In this document: positions 45,763-54,002 of the stretch, piece by piece
How positions within the stretch are numbered: the stretch's first letter is position 1
Layout: every line of letters begins with the position of its first letter
Translations under genes and position numbers: made by a program
Notes under the pieces: model-generated
Seen by the model: the letters and a program-made list of their open reading frames with translations, nothing else
Told to the model about the DNA's origin: nothing
The model's database searches: none
Source of the DNA: Mycobacterium colombiense
GTDB taxonomy: Bacteria > Actinomycetota > Actinomycetes > Mycobacteriales > Mycobacteriaceae
Length of the DNA stretch: 64,000 nucleotides
Assembly: GCF_001953985.1 (NCBI RefSeq)
Contig: NZ_MBEI01000017.1
Location: forward strand, 174,363 to 238,362
Direction of reading: 5' to 3'

Positions 45763-46432
45763 CCGGCAGCTCGGCCGTCATCTCGACGCGGGTGTCGTCG
45801 AAGCTCAGGAATCCCCGGATGGGCAGGCTTTCCGGGGGCGGGCCGGGATAGCACCACGCGACGTCGGAGACGACATCCTCGCCCGAGACGAACGACCAAT
45901 ACGTCGCGAAGCCCTTGTAATTGCAGTAACTCTCCGTCTCGGAGCGCTGCAACAGATCGGTCCGCACGTGTGCCGGATCGACGTAGAGCCGTGGGGCGAG
46001 CGCGGTCTCGAACACGATCACCGTGTCGTCGGTGTCGACCAGCGTGGTGCCGGCGACGCGGACGCGCAGGCGGCGTTGGGTCGGACGGCAATCGACGCGG
46101 TGATACGGGTTGGGCGGGTAGTGCACGAGCCGGCGCCCCTCTTCCAGCCAGGTGTCGACCGCGTCCCAGGGCACCTGGACGTAACCGGGCGCCTCGGGTT
46201 CCGGCTCGCTGGGTAGGTCGCCCACCTCGTCGGCCGCGAAGGCGTAGCTCAGCGGCCGGCCGCGCCGGTGCACCAGCAGCGCCCGCTCGGTGTCGATCAC
46301 CACGCGGCCATCCTTGATGGCCTGTACGCGCCGGGGATGCGGTTCGACATAGACGACGTCGTCGGGTATCGCGGGCGAGAAACGCCCCGCGGGATCGCTG
46401 CTGAGCGGACCACGCCCGGCCACCAGAGTCAT
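45746..46432 (-). CDS. DUF427 protein, two-domain form
   Basis: A 228-residue protein about twice the length of the single-domain DUF427 gene at 17241. The C-terminal half carries the domain: VIVFETALAPRLYVDPAHVR, ESYCNYKGFATYWSFVSGED and VAWCYPGPPPESLPIRGFLS. The N-terminal half (PHPRRVQAIKDGRVVIDTER) resembles a second, degenerate copy. Function is unknown. It is convergent with the acyl-CoA dehydrogenase gene. Confidence 0.84.
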   Translation of the reverse strand: MTLVAGRGPLSSDPAGRFSPAIPDDVVYVEPHPRRVQAIKDGRVVIDTERALLVHRRGRPLSYAFAADEVGDLPSEPEPEAPGYVQVPWDAVDTWLEEGRRLVHYPPNPYHRVDCRPTQRRLRVRVAGTTLVDTDDTVIVFETALAPRLYVDPAHVRTDLLQRSETESYCNYKGFATYWSFVSGEDVVSDVAWCYPGPPPESLPIRGFLSFDDTRVEMTAELPVSDRS

Positions 46433-46469
46433 GGTGCTCCTTCCGGTTGCTTGCCCTCGCTCTACCCAA

Positions 46470-46958
46470 TCATGTGCGGCGCCCGGATGGGGTGGCGCGT
46501 TGGATCAGGATGTCGGCGGAGCGCTTCCCCGGTGCGCCGGTGTCGGTGGTCACGCGCACGCCGACGGCCCGGCCAGTGTCGGCGTCGACGAACGCCAGGC
46601 GCGTGGGACCGTCCTGCAGGTAGGTGTCTCCCCATTGCACCAGCGACATGAACACCGGCAGGAAGTCCTCCCCGGCCTCGGTCAGCCGGTACTCGTCGCG
46701 GGCGCGCTGCCCCGGCTCCTGATAGGGAACCCGCGCGACGATCACCGCCGCCTCGAGCTGCTTGAGCGCCCGCGACACCGCCGGCGCCGACGTGGCGATG
46801 CGTTCCACGAAATCCTCGAAACGCGTTGTGCCGAAGAACAATTCGCGGACAACCTGAAAGGCGGTCTTGGTGCTCAGCAGTTCGAGGACCTTCGACATCG
46901 AACAGCCCTCGCCGATCGACCACTGCCGGCGGTCCCGCAGCCGGTTCTCGAACTCCAT
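46470..46958 (-). CDS. HxlR-family winged-helix regulator
   Basis: A 162-residue HxlR regulator. The family pattern is complete: WSIGEGCSMSKVLELLSTKT with the conserved Cys, then FQVVRELFFGTTRFEDFVER, ISRALKQLE-type recognition helix (SAPAVSRALKQLEAAVIVAR) and EYRLTEAGEDFLPVFMSLVQ. HxlR proteins respond to aldehydes, quinones or redox stress, often through the Cys. It is divergent from an NmrA-like oxidoreductase gene. The gap holds two palindromes sharing TAACG-N4-CGTTA, the likely operators. Confidence 0.88.
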   Translation of the reverse strand: MEFENRLRDRRQWSIGEGCSMSKVLELLSTKTAFQVVRELFFGTTRFEDFVERIATSAPAVSRALKQLEAAVIVARVPYQEPGQRARDEYRLTEAGEDFLPVFMSLVQWGDTYLQDGPTRLAFVDADTGRAVGVRVTTDTGAPGKRSADILIQRATPSGRRT

Positions 46959-46974
46959 CCCGGACCCCTTTAGC

Positions 46975-47030
46975 TAACGCTTGCGTTATCTAGCATATCG
47001 TGCTTGTATCTTACTAACGACATCGTTAGT
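46975..47030. promoter_or_regulatory. Twin operators in the HxlR/NmrA divergent promoter
   Basis: TAACGC-TT-GCGTTA (46975-46988) and ACTAACGA-CA-TCGTTAGT (47013-47030) are perfect palindromes with a common TAACG-N4-CGTTA core. Their centres are 40 bases apart, close to four helical turns, so two dimers could bind the same DNA face. Confidence 0.65.
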
Positions 47031-47048
47031 CAGCAGGGAGTCAGAAAA

Positions 47049-47969
47049 ATGTCATCGGATCAGCTGTTTCTCATCACCGGGGCGACCGGCAACACCGGTG
47101 CGCCCACCGTCGAGGCGCTGCTCGGCGCCGGGCACCGGGTGCGCGCGTTCGTACACCGCAGCGACCGGCGCTCCGAGGCGCTGGCCGGCCTGGGCGCCGA
47201 GATCGTCGAGGGCGATCTGCTCGACTTCCACGCGGTCAGCTCGGCGATGGCCGGCGTCAGCGCCGCCTATTTCTGCTATCCGATCGCCCCGGGCAGCCTG
47301 CTGCCGGCCACGGCCATCTTCGCCCAGGCCGCCAGCGAGGCGGGCGTGCGGGCGCTGGTCAACATGTCGCAGATCTCCGCGCGTCGCGAGGCGAAAAGCC
47401 ATGCCGCACAGCAGCACTGGATCGCCGAGCGACTGCTGGACCGATTCGCCTTCGGGACCACGCATCTGCGCCCGACCTTCTTCGCCGAGTGGCTCAAATG
47501 GCAGTGGGCGCGCAGCGGCGACGAGGGCGTGCTGCGGCTGCCGTTCGGCAATGGGCGCCACGCCCCGATCGCCGGGCGCGACCAGGCCGGCGTCATCGCC
47601 GCCATCCTGCAAAACCCGGCCCCGCACAATCGGCAGATCTATCCGCTGGTGGGCGCCGAGGAACTCGACCACTACGGCATCGCCCAGCAGATGTCGGGCG
47701 CGCTCGGCATCGCGGTCCGCTATGAGCCGATCGGCATCCCGGCCTTCGCCGCGGCGCTGACGGCGCAGGGCTGGCCGGACTTCTTCGTCCAGCACATCAG
47801 CAGCGTCGCGCAGGACTACCAGGACGGCGTCTTCGCGGGTGAGAACAACCTGGTCGAGGTGATCAGCGGGCACAAACCGCTGACCGTCGGCGACTATGTC
47901 GACGCCAACCGCGCCGCCTTCGACCACGACGGCACTTTCGCGGTGCGCGAGGCGCGCGTGGCGAGCTGA
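47049..47969 (+). CDS. NmrA-like NAD(P)-binding oxidoreductase
   Basis: A 306-residue atypical SDR. The cofactor loop is LFLITGATGNTGAPTVEALL, followed by VRAFVHRSDRRSEALAGLGA and EIVEGDLLDFHAVSSAMAGV. FVQHISSVAQDYQDGVFAGE lies in the substrate part. The group includes quinone oxidoreductase QorB and azoreductase-like proteins, which suits control by HxlR. ATG 47049 is chosen over an upstream ATG because it starts the conserved strand. It belongs to its own regulatory unit inside the accessory block. Confidence 0.87.
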   Translation: MSSDQLFLITGATGNTGAPTVEALLGAGHRVRAFVHRSDRRSEALAGLGAEIVEGDLLDFHAVSSAMAGVSAAYFCYPIAPGSLLPATAIFAQAASEAGVRALVNMSQISARREAKSHAAQQHWIAERLLDRFAFGTTHLRPTFFAEWLKWQWARSGDEGVLRLPFGNGRHAPIAGRDQAGVIAAILQNPAPHNRQIYPLVGAEELDHYGIAQQMSGALGIAVRYEPIGIPAFAAALTAQGWPDFFVQHISSVAQDYQDGVFAGENNLVEVISGHKPLTVGDYVDANRAAFDHDGTFAVREARVAS

Positions 47970-48027
47970 GGCCGCACCGCGGGGGGATGCGTGCGCCCCG
48001 GCACGGGGACAGGGTAGGAACTTACCC

Positions 48028-49197
48028 ATGGCGGGACCGGTAGCAGGCGTCAAAGTCGTCGAACTCGGGGTCTGGGTGGCCGGGCCGGCCGCCGGCGGCA
48101 TCCTGGCGGACTGGGGCGCCGACGTGATCAAGATCGAGCCGCCGACCGGTGATCCGGGGCGCTTGTTCGGCCGGATGCTGGGCTGCGACCTGGGTCTGAA
48201 CCCGCCGTTCGAGATGGACAACCGGTCCAAGCGCAGCGTCGTACTGGACCTGGGGACCGAGCAGGGCCGCGGCACCGCGTTCGAATTGCTCGCCGACGCA
48301 GACGTTTTCCTGACCAATGTGCGCCCCGGCGCGCTACGGCGGCTCGGCCTGGACTTCGAGGCGGTGTCGGCCGCCAACCCGCGGCTGGTCTACGGGCTCA
48401 TCACGGGATACGGCGAAGACGGGCCCGACGCCGACCACCCCGCGTTCGACGTCGCCGCGTTCTGGTCGCGGGCCGGGGTGGCCCACCTGCTCACCCGGCC
48501 CGGCGACACGCCCCCGTTTCAGCGCGGCGGGATGGGCGACCACTCCGCCGGGATGACGATGGCCGCGGCCGTCTGCGCGGCCCTGCTCGCCCGCGAACGC
48601 ACCGGGACGGGCCAGCTGGTGACCACGTCGCTCTACCGGCAGGGTGCCTACACCGTGAGCTTCGACCTCAACACCTATCTGATGAGCGGGCAGCCGATCG
48701 CGATCGGCCAGCGCGAAACGATGGGCAACCCGTGCATGAACAACTACGCCGCGGCCGACGGGCGGCGGTTCTGGATCGTCGGCCTGGAGCCCGAGCGGCA
48801 CTGGCCGGCGCTGTGCCGTGCGGTGGGCCGGCCCGAGTGGCGCGACGACCCCCGGTTCGCCGATGCCCGCGCCCGGGCCGTCAACTCGACCGTGCTGATC
48901 GCCGAGCTGGACGAGATCTTCGCGACGCGGCCCCTCGACGAGTGGGCACAGGTCTTCGCCGGCGAACCGGATTTCTTCTGGTCACCGATCAACACCCTGG
49001 AGGACGTCGTCGCCGACGAACAGTTCCACGCCGCGGGCGGCATCGTCGACGTCCCCGACGGCGACGCCGCCGTGCCGATGGTGGCCACACCCGCGGATTT
49101 CCATGGCACGCCGTGGGCACCGCGTTCTGCGGCACCGGAACTCGGGCAGCACACCGAGGAAGTCCTGGCCGAGCTCGAGGCGCGCCGCGGGTCCTGA
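48028..49197 (+). CDS. Class III CoA-transferase (CaiB/BaiF family)
   Basis: A 389-residue CaiB/BaiF protein. Motifs are VVELGVWVAGPAAGGILADW, GADVIKIEPPTGDPGR, NRSKRSVVLDLGTEQGR and PPFQRGGMGDHSAGMTMAAA with the likely catalytic Asp171. It moves CoA between carboxylic acids, or acts as an acyl-CoA racemase in some members. Here it could activate an acid released by the esterase of the neighbouring operon. The short gap to the NmrA gene (58 bases) leaves open whether they share a transcript. Confidence 0.9.
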   Translation: MAGPVAGVKVVELGVWVAGPAAGGILADWGADVIKIEPPTGDPGRLFGRMLGCDLGLNPPFEMDNRSKRSVVLDLGTEQGRGTAFELLADADVFLTNVRPGALRRLGLDFEAVSAANPRLVYGLITGYGEDGPDADHPAFDVAAFWSRAGVAHLLTRPGDTPPFQRGGMGDHSAGMTMAAAVCAALLARERTGTGQLVTTSLYRQGAYTVSFDLNTYLMSGQPIAIGQRETMGNPCMNNYAAADGRRFWIVGLEPERHWPALCRAVGRPEWRDDPRFADARARAVNSTVLIAELDEIFATRPLDEWAQVFAGEPDFFWSPINTLEDVVADEQFHAAGGIVDVPDGDAAVPMVATPADFHGTPWAPRSAAPELGQHTEEVLAELEARRGS

Positions 49198-49213
49198 CGG
49201 GCCGCCGGGGACC

Positions 49214-49241
49214 TTTACAAATTTCGCCGGAAGTGTCACGC
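49214..49241 (+). promoter_or_regulatory. Bipartite motif, copy C (TTTACAAA-N10-AGTGTCACGC)
   Basis: The motif begins 16 bases after the CoA-transferase stop and lies 114 bases before the first gene of the P450-BVMO operon. Both halves are identical to copy B, while the spacer differs, so the two halves are what is conserved. Confidence 0.65.
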
Positions 49242-49355
49242 TGTCCGGTGAGCCGCATCGCCCGACGCGTGACGCGGCTGCAGCCCTTGAGAAAGCCCAT
49301 GACAAGCGCTTGAGACCCGCCGGCCGTCCGGCCGGCGGTGGTGAGGAATGGATCG

Positions 49356-49919
49356 ATGGTCGCTCCGACGTTCGACATCAGCAAGACCGGCGCCGCGAAA
49401 GCAACCCGCGCGAACGGCGAGGGTCTGCGTTACCGGCTCGACGTCGTCGCGGCCAACGCCGTCGATGTCGTGCAATCGGCCGGGGGCTGGCTCTACGACC
49501 GGGCCATGGCCGGCTGGGAAGTGACCGTGCTGCTTCCGCGGGGCTGCGACACCCGGCCGCTGCGGATCCTGGGGGTGCGGGCGGCGGAGCTCGAGCCGGA
49601 GCTCGCCGGGCTGGGGACGGGCTCGACCAGCCTGGCCGTCAGCGCCGAGGTGTTCACCGCCGACGCCCGGGTGCGCGACGCGGTGCTCGAGTCGCTGGAC
49701 AACCGGCTGATCGAGGTCGCGTTGTGGGGCGAGGGATGGCCCCTGGGCGTGAACCGGGCGACGACGCGGGCGCAGCACCTGCTCAGCGGCGCGGCCCGCA
49801 TGTTCAAGGGCTATGCGCTTGCGGCGGCGGGCATTCCGGGCGCGACCGTCGATGCCACCGAGACGCTGCTGTGCGACGTGGGCTCGGGGGCCGACTCAGA
49901 GCTGGTCCGGCTCGACTAG
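49356..49919 (+). CDS. Hypothetical protein, first gene of the P450-BVMO operon
   Basis: A 187-residue soluble protein that I do not recognise. It shows RYRLDVVAANAVDVVQSAGG, WLYDRAMAGWEVTVLLPRGC, the alternating strand/helix part TRPLRILGVRAAELEPELAG, and GVNRATTRAQHLLSGAARMF. There is no signal peptide and no clear catalytic motif. ATG 49356 follows a GAGGA site. The next gene starts three bases after its stop, so it is co-transcribed with the oxidative operon and controlled through copy C. Confidence 0.72.
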   Translation: MVAPTFDISKTGAAKATRANGEGLRYRLDVVAANAVDVVQSAGGWLYDRAMAGWEVTVLLPRGCDTRPLRILGVRAAELEPELAGLGTGSTSLAVSAEVFTADARVRDAVLESLDNRLIEVALWGEGWPLGVNRATTRAQHLLSGAARMFKGYALAAAGIPGATVDATETLLCDVGSGADSELVRLD

Positions 49920-49922
49920 CCC

Positions 49923-50627
49923 ATGAAGAAATACTTCGGCCACACACTGCTCTACTTGCACGAGACGATTTCGCTGGGATCCGGGCGAAGCGACCGCTTC
50001 ACCGAGATCTTCACCGACACGTATCAGCCGATGATGGAACAACTCGGCGCCCGCCTGTTCGCGATGTGGGAATCGACGCCGTACAACGGTCACTGGCCAC
50101 AGGTGACGGTCATCTGGGAGATCGACGGCTTCGCCGACTACGCCAGGATCGGCGCCGCGCAGGCCCACGACGGCAGCCACGAGGCGGCGGCCGGCAAATG
50201 GTCGGCGTTCCTCGCCGACATCGGCGCCTCGGGGGAGGGCCGCATCATGTACCCAGGCCCCAGCAACAAGACGGTCGCCCAGCTTCGCGAGGCGAATTTC
50301 ACTGCGCCGCTGGTAATTCAAGAGATCATGCAGACCAAGCCGGGCCGTCAGGACGACTACATCCGCGAACTGGAGCGGCTCTACGTGCCGTGGTCGGAGC
50401 GCACCGGCAAGCGCTGGCTCGGCTCGTTCACCACGACCTTCCGCTACAACGAAGTCATCCACTATTGGGCGCTGGACGGCGGCTGGGACTGCTTCGCCGA
50501 ACACTATCCGTCCTGGAAGGAGAGCCCACCGGCCGAGATCGTCACGTGGATGAGCGTGGCTCCCGCGTTGCGTGACGGCTGGGAGGACTCCATTCTGCAG
50601 GCCCTCCCGCCATCGCCACTGCAATGA
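49923..50627 (+). CDS. Hypothetical protein, NIPSNAP/dimeric alpha-beta barrel-like
   Basis: A 234-residue protein with two similar halves. LLYLHETISLGSGRSDRFTE and FAMWESTPYNGHWPQVTVIW fit one ferredoxin-like repeat; VIQEIMQTKPGRQDDYIREL and RWLGSFTTTFRYNEVIHYWA fit another. This resembles NIPSNAP or dimeric alpha-beta barrel proteins, which bind or convert small hydrophobic compounds. No specific activity can be given. Its ATG comes three bases after the previous stop and its own stop overlaps the P450 start (ATGA). Confidence 0.72.
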   Translation: MKKYFGHTLLYLHETISLGSGRSDRFTEIFTDTYQPMMEQLGARLFAMWESTPYNGHWPQVTVIWEIDGFADYARIGAAQAHDGSHEAAAGKWSAFLADIGASGEGRIMYPGPSNKTVAQLREANFTAPLVIQEIMQTKPGRQDDYIRELERLYVPWSERTGKRWLGSFTTTFRYNEVIHYWALDGGWDCFAEHYPSWKESPPAEIVTWMSVAPALRDGWEDSILQALPPSPLQ

Positions 50628-51865
50628 CGGAGCGACGAAACCCCGTGAACATGACCGACTTTCGCTACGACCCCTTCGACGCGGCCGTGATGGCGAACCC
50701 GTTGCCGTACTACCGAATCCTGCGCGACCAGCACCCGGTGTACTACATGCCGCAGTGGGACACCTTCGCGCTGTCGCGCTTCGACGACATCTGGACGGTG
50801 CTGGAGGTCAACAACGGCACGTTCGTCGCCTCGGAAGGCACGCTGCCACCGGCATCGGTTCTCGCGCAACACAACAGCGGCCCGGTCGACGACCCGCCGC
50901 TGCACCCGCTGCCGTTTCACGCCATGTTCGACGCGGACCTGTACGGCCAGATCCGGCGCACGCACTCCCGCCCGTTTCGCCCGCGGTCGGTCACGGACCT
51001 GGAGGGCCGGATTCGCACGCTGGCCAACGAACGTCTCGACGCCCTGCTCCCGGGCGGTTCGTTCGACCTGACCCAGGACTACGGGGGCATCGTGGTGGCC
51101 GCCATTGTCTGCGAATTGTGCGGCATACCCACCGATCTCGCGCCGCAGGTGCTCGCCACGGTCAACGCCGGCAGCCTCGCGCAGCCCGGCGAAGGCGTGG
51201 ACACCGGCCAGGCGCGGCCCAACTACTTCGAGTATCTGCTGCCCGCGGTCCAGCGCCGCCGCGCCGATCCGTCCGGGGGACCGCTCGACGTGGTCGATGG
51301 CCTGCTCGGCTATCACCTGCCCGATGGCAGCGCCCTCGACGACATGGAAGTCGCGACCCAGATGCTGTGCATCTTCATCGGGGGGACAGAGACGGTGCCC
51401 AAGATCGTCGCGCACGGACTCTGGGAGCTCAGCCGGCGACCCGACCAACTGGCCGCCGTGCGCGCCGACCTGGACAACAACGTGCTCGTCGCGCGCGACG
51501 AGATGATCCGATTCTGTGCGCCGGCGCAGTGGTTCGCCCGAACGGTGCGCAAGCCCTTCGAGATTCACGGCCAGACCCTGAATCCGGGCCAGCGGGTCAT
51601 CACGCTGCTCGCCTCGGCCAACCGCGACGAGCGGGAATATCCCGAGCCCGACGAATTCATCTGGGACAGGCCCATCCGCCGCTCGTTGGCGTTCGGTCGC
51701 GGCCAGCACTTCTGCATCGGATACCACCTGGCGCGGCTGGAAGTGGCTGTGCTGCTGCAGGAATGGCTTCGCCGCGTACCCGACTACGCGATCCAGGGCG
51801 ACACGGCCACCCGGCTGCCGTCCAGCTTCCAATGGGGCTGGAACAACATTCCGGTGGAGGTCTGA
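50624..51865 (+). CDS. Cytochrome P450 monooxygenase
   Basis: A 413-residue P450. The I-helix is LCIFIGGTETVPKIVAHGLW, with GGTET in place of AGxET. The ExxR region is degenerate around LARDEMIRFCAPAQWFARTV. The heme loop is LAFGRGQHFCIGYHLARLEV with Cys364. It differs strongly from cyp138. Hydroxylation of a hydrophobic substrate is the expected first step of the pathway. The start overlaps the previous stop by four bases. I cannot assign a CYP family. Confidence 0.9.
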   Translation: MTERRNPVNMTDFRYDPFDAAVMANPLPYYRILRDQHPVYYMPQWDTFALSRFDDIWTVLEVNNGTFVASEGTLPPASVLAQHNSGPVDDPPLHPLPFHAMFDADLYGQIRRTHSRPFRPRSVTDLEGRIRTLANERLDALLPGGSFDLTQDYGGIVVAAIVCELCGIPTDLAPQVLATVNAGSLAQPGEGVDTGQARPNYFEYLLPAVQRRRADPSGGPLDVVDGLLGYHLPDGSALDDMEVATQMLCIFIGGTETVPKIVAHGLWELSRRPDQLAAVRADLDNNVLVARDEMIRFCAPAQWFARTVRKPFEIHGQTLNPGQRVITLLASANRDEREYPEPDEFIWDRPIRRSLAFGRGQHFCIGYHLARLEVAVLLQEWLRRVPDYAIQGDTATRLPSSFQWGWNNIPVEV

Positions 51866-51866
51866 C

Positions 51867-52835
51867 GTGTGGTCCCACCGGATCATCGCCCCATACCTGT
51901 TCGAACGCACCACGATTGACGACAAGACCCCCGAGAGCCTGGCCGACGGGCAGGTGCTGCTGCGGTTCTTCGCCGCGGGTGTCTGCGGCAGCGATCTGCC
52001 GGCCTTTCGCGGCGCCAGGGGACGGATCCCCGGTGACGACGGCCGAAGCGGACCCGAGAAGGACGGCTTCCCCATCCACGAGGTCGCCGGTGAGGTGATC
52101 GCCAGCCGGCACCCCGCACACCGCCCCGGCGATCACGTGGTCGGCTGGGCGTCCGGATTCGACGGCCTGATGGAACGCATCGTCAGCAACGGTGACGGAC
52201 TGGCGCCGTACGATCCGGCGCTGACCCCCGCCCAGGCCGTCGGGCTGCAACCGCTGGCCTGCGTCCTCTACGCCTGCGAGCAGCTCGGCGACCTGGCCGG
52301 CCGGCACGTCGCGATCATCGGCCAGGGATCGATCGGCCTGTTGTTCTCCTACGTCGCCAAGGCGGCCGGCGCGCGGCGTGTCACCGGGGTCGACCCGATC
52401 GACCGCCGCGATCTGGCAAGGGCTTTCGGCGTCGACGACGCCGTGCGCGCCACCAGCGACCGCTGGGTGAGCCAGCTCGGACCCGGCGACCGCGCGGACG
52501 TCGTCATCGAGGCCGTGGGCCACCAGGTCGCCACCCTGAACCACGCCATCGACGCCGCCGCCCCCGGCGGCACCGTGTTCTACTTCGGCGTCGCCGACGA
52601 CGAGATGTATCCGATCAGCATGCGGGTGATGTTGCGCAACAACCTGACCCTGAAATCCGGTGTGACGCTGGACCGCCGGCGGATGCTGGAGCTCGCCGGC
52701 AAGTTCACCGCCGAGCACCCCTGGCTGCTGGGCGCCTACCTCACCCACACGTTCGGCATCGACGGGGTGCAGGACGCCTTCGAGCTGGCCTGCCGGCCCG
52801 TCCCGGAACGGATCAAGATCGCGATCGCCGAATGA
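51867..52835 (+). CDS. Zinc-dependent alcohol dehydrogenase-like protein (MDR family)
   Basis: A 322-residue medium-chain dehydrogenase. Catalytic-zinc residues are in FFAAGVCGSDLPAFRG and IHEVAGEVIASRHPAHRPGD. The NAD loop is VAIIGQGSIGLLFSYVAKAA. The four-Cys structural zinc lobe of adhE1-type enzymes is missing, which makes it shorter. It probably oxidises the alcohol made by the P450. The GTG start lies one base after the P450 stop. Confidence 0.86.
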   Translation: MWSHRIIAPYLFERTTIDDKTPESLADGQVLLRFFAAGVCGSDLPAFRGARGRIPGDDGRSGPEKDGFPIHEVAGEVIASRHPAHRPGDHVVGWASGFDGLMERIVSNGDGLAPYDPALTPAQAVGLQPLACVLYACEQLGDLAGRHVAIIGQGSIGLLFSYVAKAAGARRVTGVDPIDRRDLARAFGVDDAVRATSDRWVSQLGPGDRADVVIEAVGHQVATLNHAIDAAAPGGTVFYFGVADDEMYPISMRVMLRNNLTLKSGVTLDRRRMLELAGKFTAEHPWLLGAYLTHTFGIDGVQDAFELACRPVPERIKIAIAE

Positions 52836-52842
52836 GCCGACC

Positions 52843-53595
52843 ATGACTTCGCCGAGCAACCTGCGGCAGGCGCTGAGCCGCAAGACCCCGATCTTCGGCG
52901 GCTGGGTCACCGGCCCGACGGTACTGGGGCCCGAGGAATTCGCCCGCGCCGGTTACGATTACGTCGGCTTCGACGCGCAGCACGGCTATCTCGACGACGC
53001 CGACATCGCCCGCATCTTGCGCCGCATCGAGCACGTGCCCGTCGGCACCGTGGTGCGACTGCCCAACGCCGACGCGGCACCGATCGGTCGGGTGCTGGAC
53101 GCAGGCGCCGACGCCGTCGTCATCGCGATGATCGAGTCGGCGGACCAGGCCGCCGCCGCTGTGGCCGCCACCCGCTACCCACCGCGCGGCGTGCGCAGCT
53201 TCGGCCCCCTGCGCGCCAGCCTCGGGCACGACCCCGCCGCCCACGAGTCACGAGTCGGCGTGTTCGCGATGATCGAGACCGCGGCCGCGCTGGCCGGCAT
53301 CCACGAGATCTGCGCCGTCGACGGGCTGACCGGAATCTATGTCGGCCCGGCCGATCTCGCCATTTCACTCGGGGCCGGCGTCGTCGGCGCCACCCGCCAT
53401 CCCGACGTGCTGGACGCGATCGTGCGCATCCATCGGGCGGCGACGGACGCGGGCCTGCTCACCGGCATTCACGCCGGGGACGGCAAGACGGGTCATGCCA
53501 TGGCGCAGTTGGGGTTCGGCATGATCACCCTGGCCGCGGAGTCACAGGCGCTGCGCCGCGGCGCCGCGGAGCACCTGCGTGAGGCGACGCAATGA
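52843..53595 (+). CDS. HpcH/HpaI aldolase family protein
   Basis: A 250-residue TIM-barrel aldolase of the HpcH/HpaI type. Markers are FGGWVTGPTVLGPEEFARAG, YVGFDAQHGYLDDADIARIL and FAMIETAAALAGIHEICAVD with the metal-binding Glu, then GIYVGPADLAISLGA. Family members split 2-keto-3-hydroxy acids into pyruvate and an aldehyde. In this operon it may cleave a chain after ring opening. It begins seven bases after the dehydrogenase stop and overlaps the SnoaL gene by four. Confidence 0.88.
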   Translation: MTSPSNLRQALSRKTPIFGGWVTGPTVLGPEEFARAGYDYVGFDAQHGYLDDADIARILRRIEHVPVGTVVRLPNADAAPIGRVLDAGADAVVIAMIESADQAAAAVAATRYPPRGVRSFGPLRASLGHDPAAHESRVGVFAMIETAAALAGIHEICAVDGLTGIYVGPADLAISLGAGVVGATRHPDVLDAIVRIHRAATDAGLLTGIHAGDGKTGHAMAQLGFGMITLAAESQALRRGAAEHLREATQ

Positions 53596-54002
53596 CGGGC
53601 GACGCCCGCGACGATGAGGCCGCGATCCGCGAACTGCTCGCCGGTTACGCCCTGGCGCTTGACGTCGGCGACGTCGACGAGTGCGTGCAGCTGTTCGCGC
53701 CCGACGGCGAATTCCTGGTCTACGGCAAGACCTTTGCCGGCCATGACGCGATCGCGGGCATGTTCCGCGCCGCGGCCCGCGGCCTGCACCTGAACGGCAG
53801 CGCGCGGATCGAGGTCGCGGGGGAGCGGGCCACCGCCAGATCGCAGGTGCTGTTCGTCCGCGCGGGCGACCTGCAGCTGCGGCCCGCGATCTACGACGAC
53901 GAGCTGACCGGCACCGCCGGGCAGTGGCGCTTTGCGCGGCGCCGCTGCCGCTTCGTCACCAGCGCCGGTCTGGCCAACAGCCCCGAGGTGAGCCCAGCAT
54001 GA
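53592..54002 (+). CDS. SnoaL-like (NTF2 fold) protein
   Basis: A 136-residue small protein starting TGDARDDEAAIRELLAGYAL. It shows LDVGDVDECVQLFAPDGEFL, GHDAIAGMFRAAARGLHLNG and ARSQVLFVRAGDL, typical of SnoaL_4. A hydratase, isomerase or ligand-binding role is possible. Both ends overlap neighbours by four bases, so it belongs fully to the operon. Confidence 0.84.
   Translation: MTGDARDDEAAIRELLAGYALALDVGDVDECVQLFAPDGEFLVYGKTFAGHDAIAGMFRAAARGLHLNGSARIEVAGERATARSQVLFVRAGDLQLRPAIYDDELTGTAGQWRFARRRCRFVTSAGLANSPEVSPA

Noticed and set aside
47052..48377. Open frame of 441 codons on the minus strand
   Set aside because: It crosses two real plus-strand genes (NmrA-like and CoA-transferase) and their gap, without its own ribosome site or domain.
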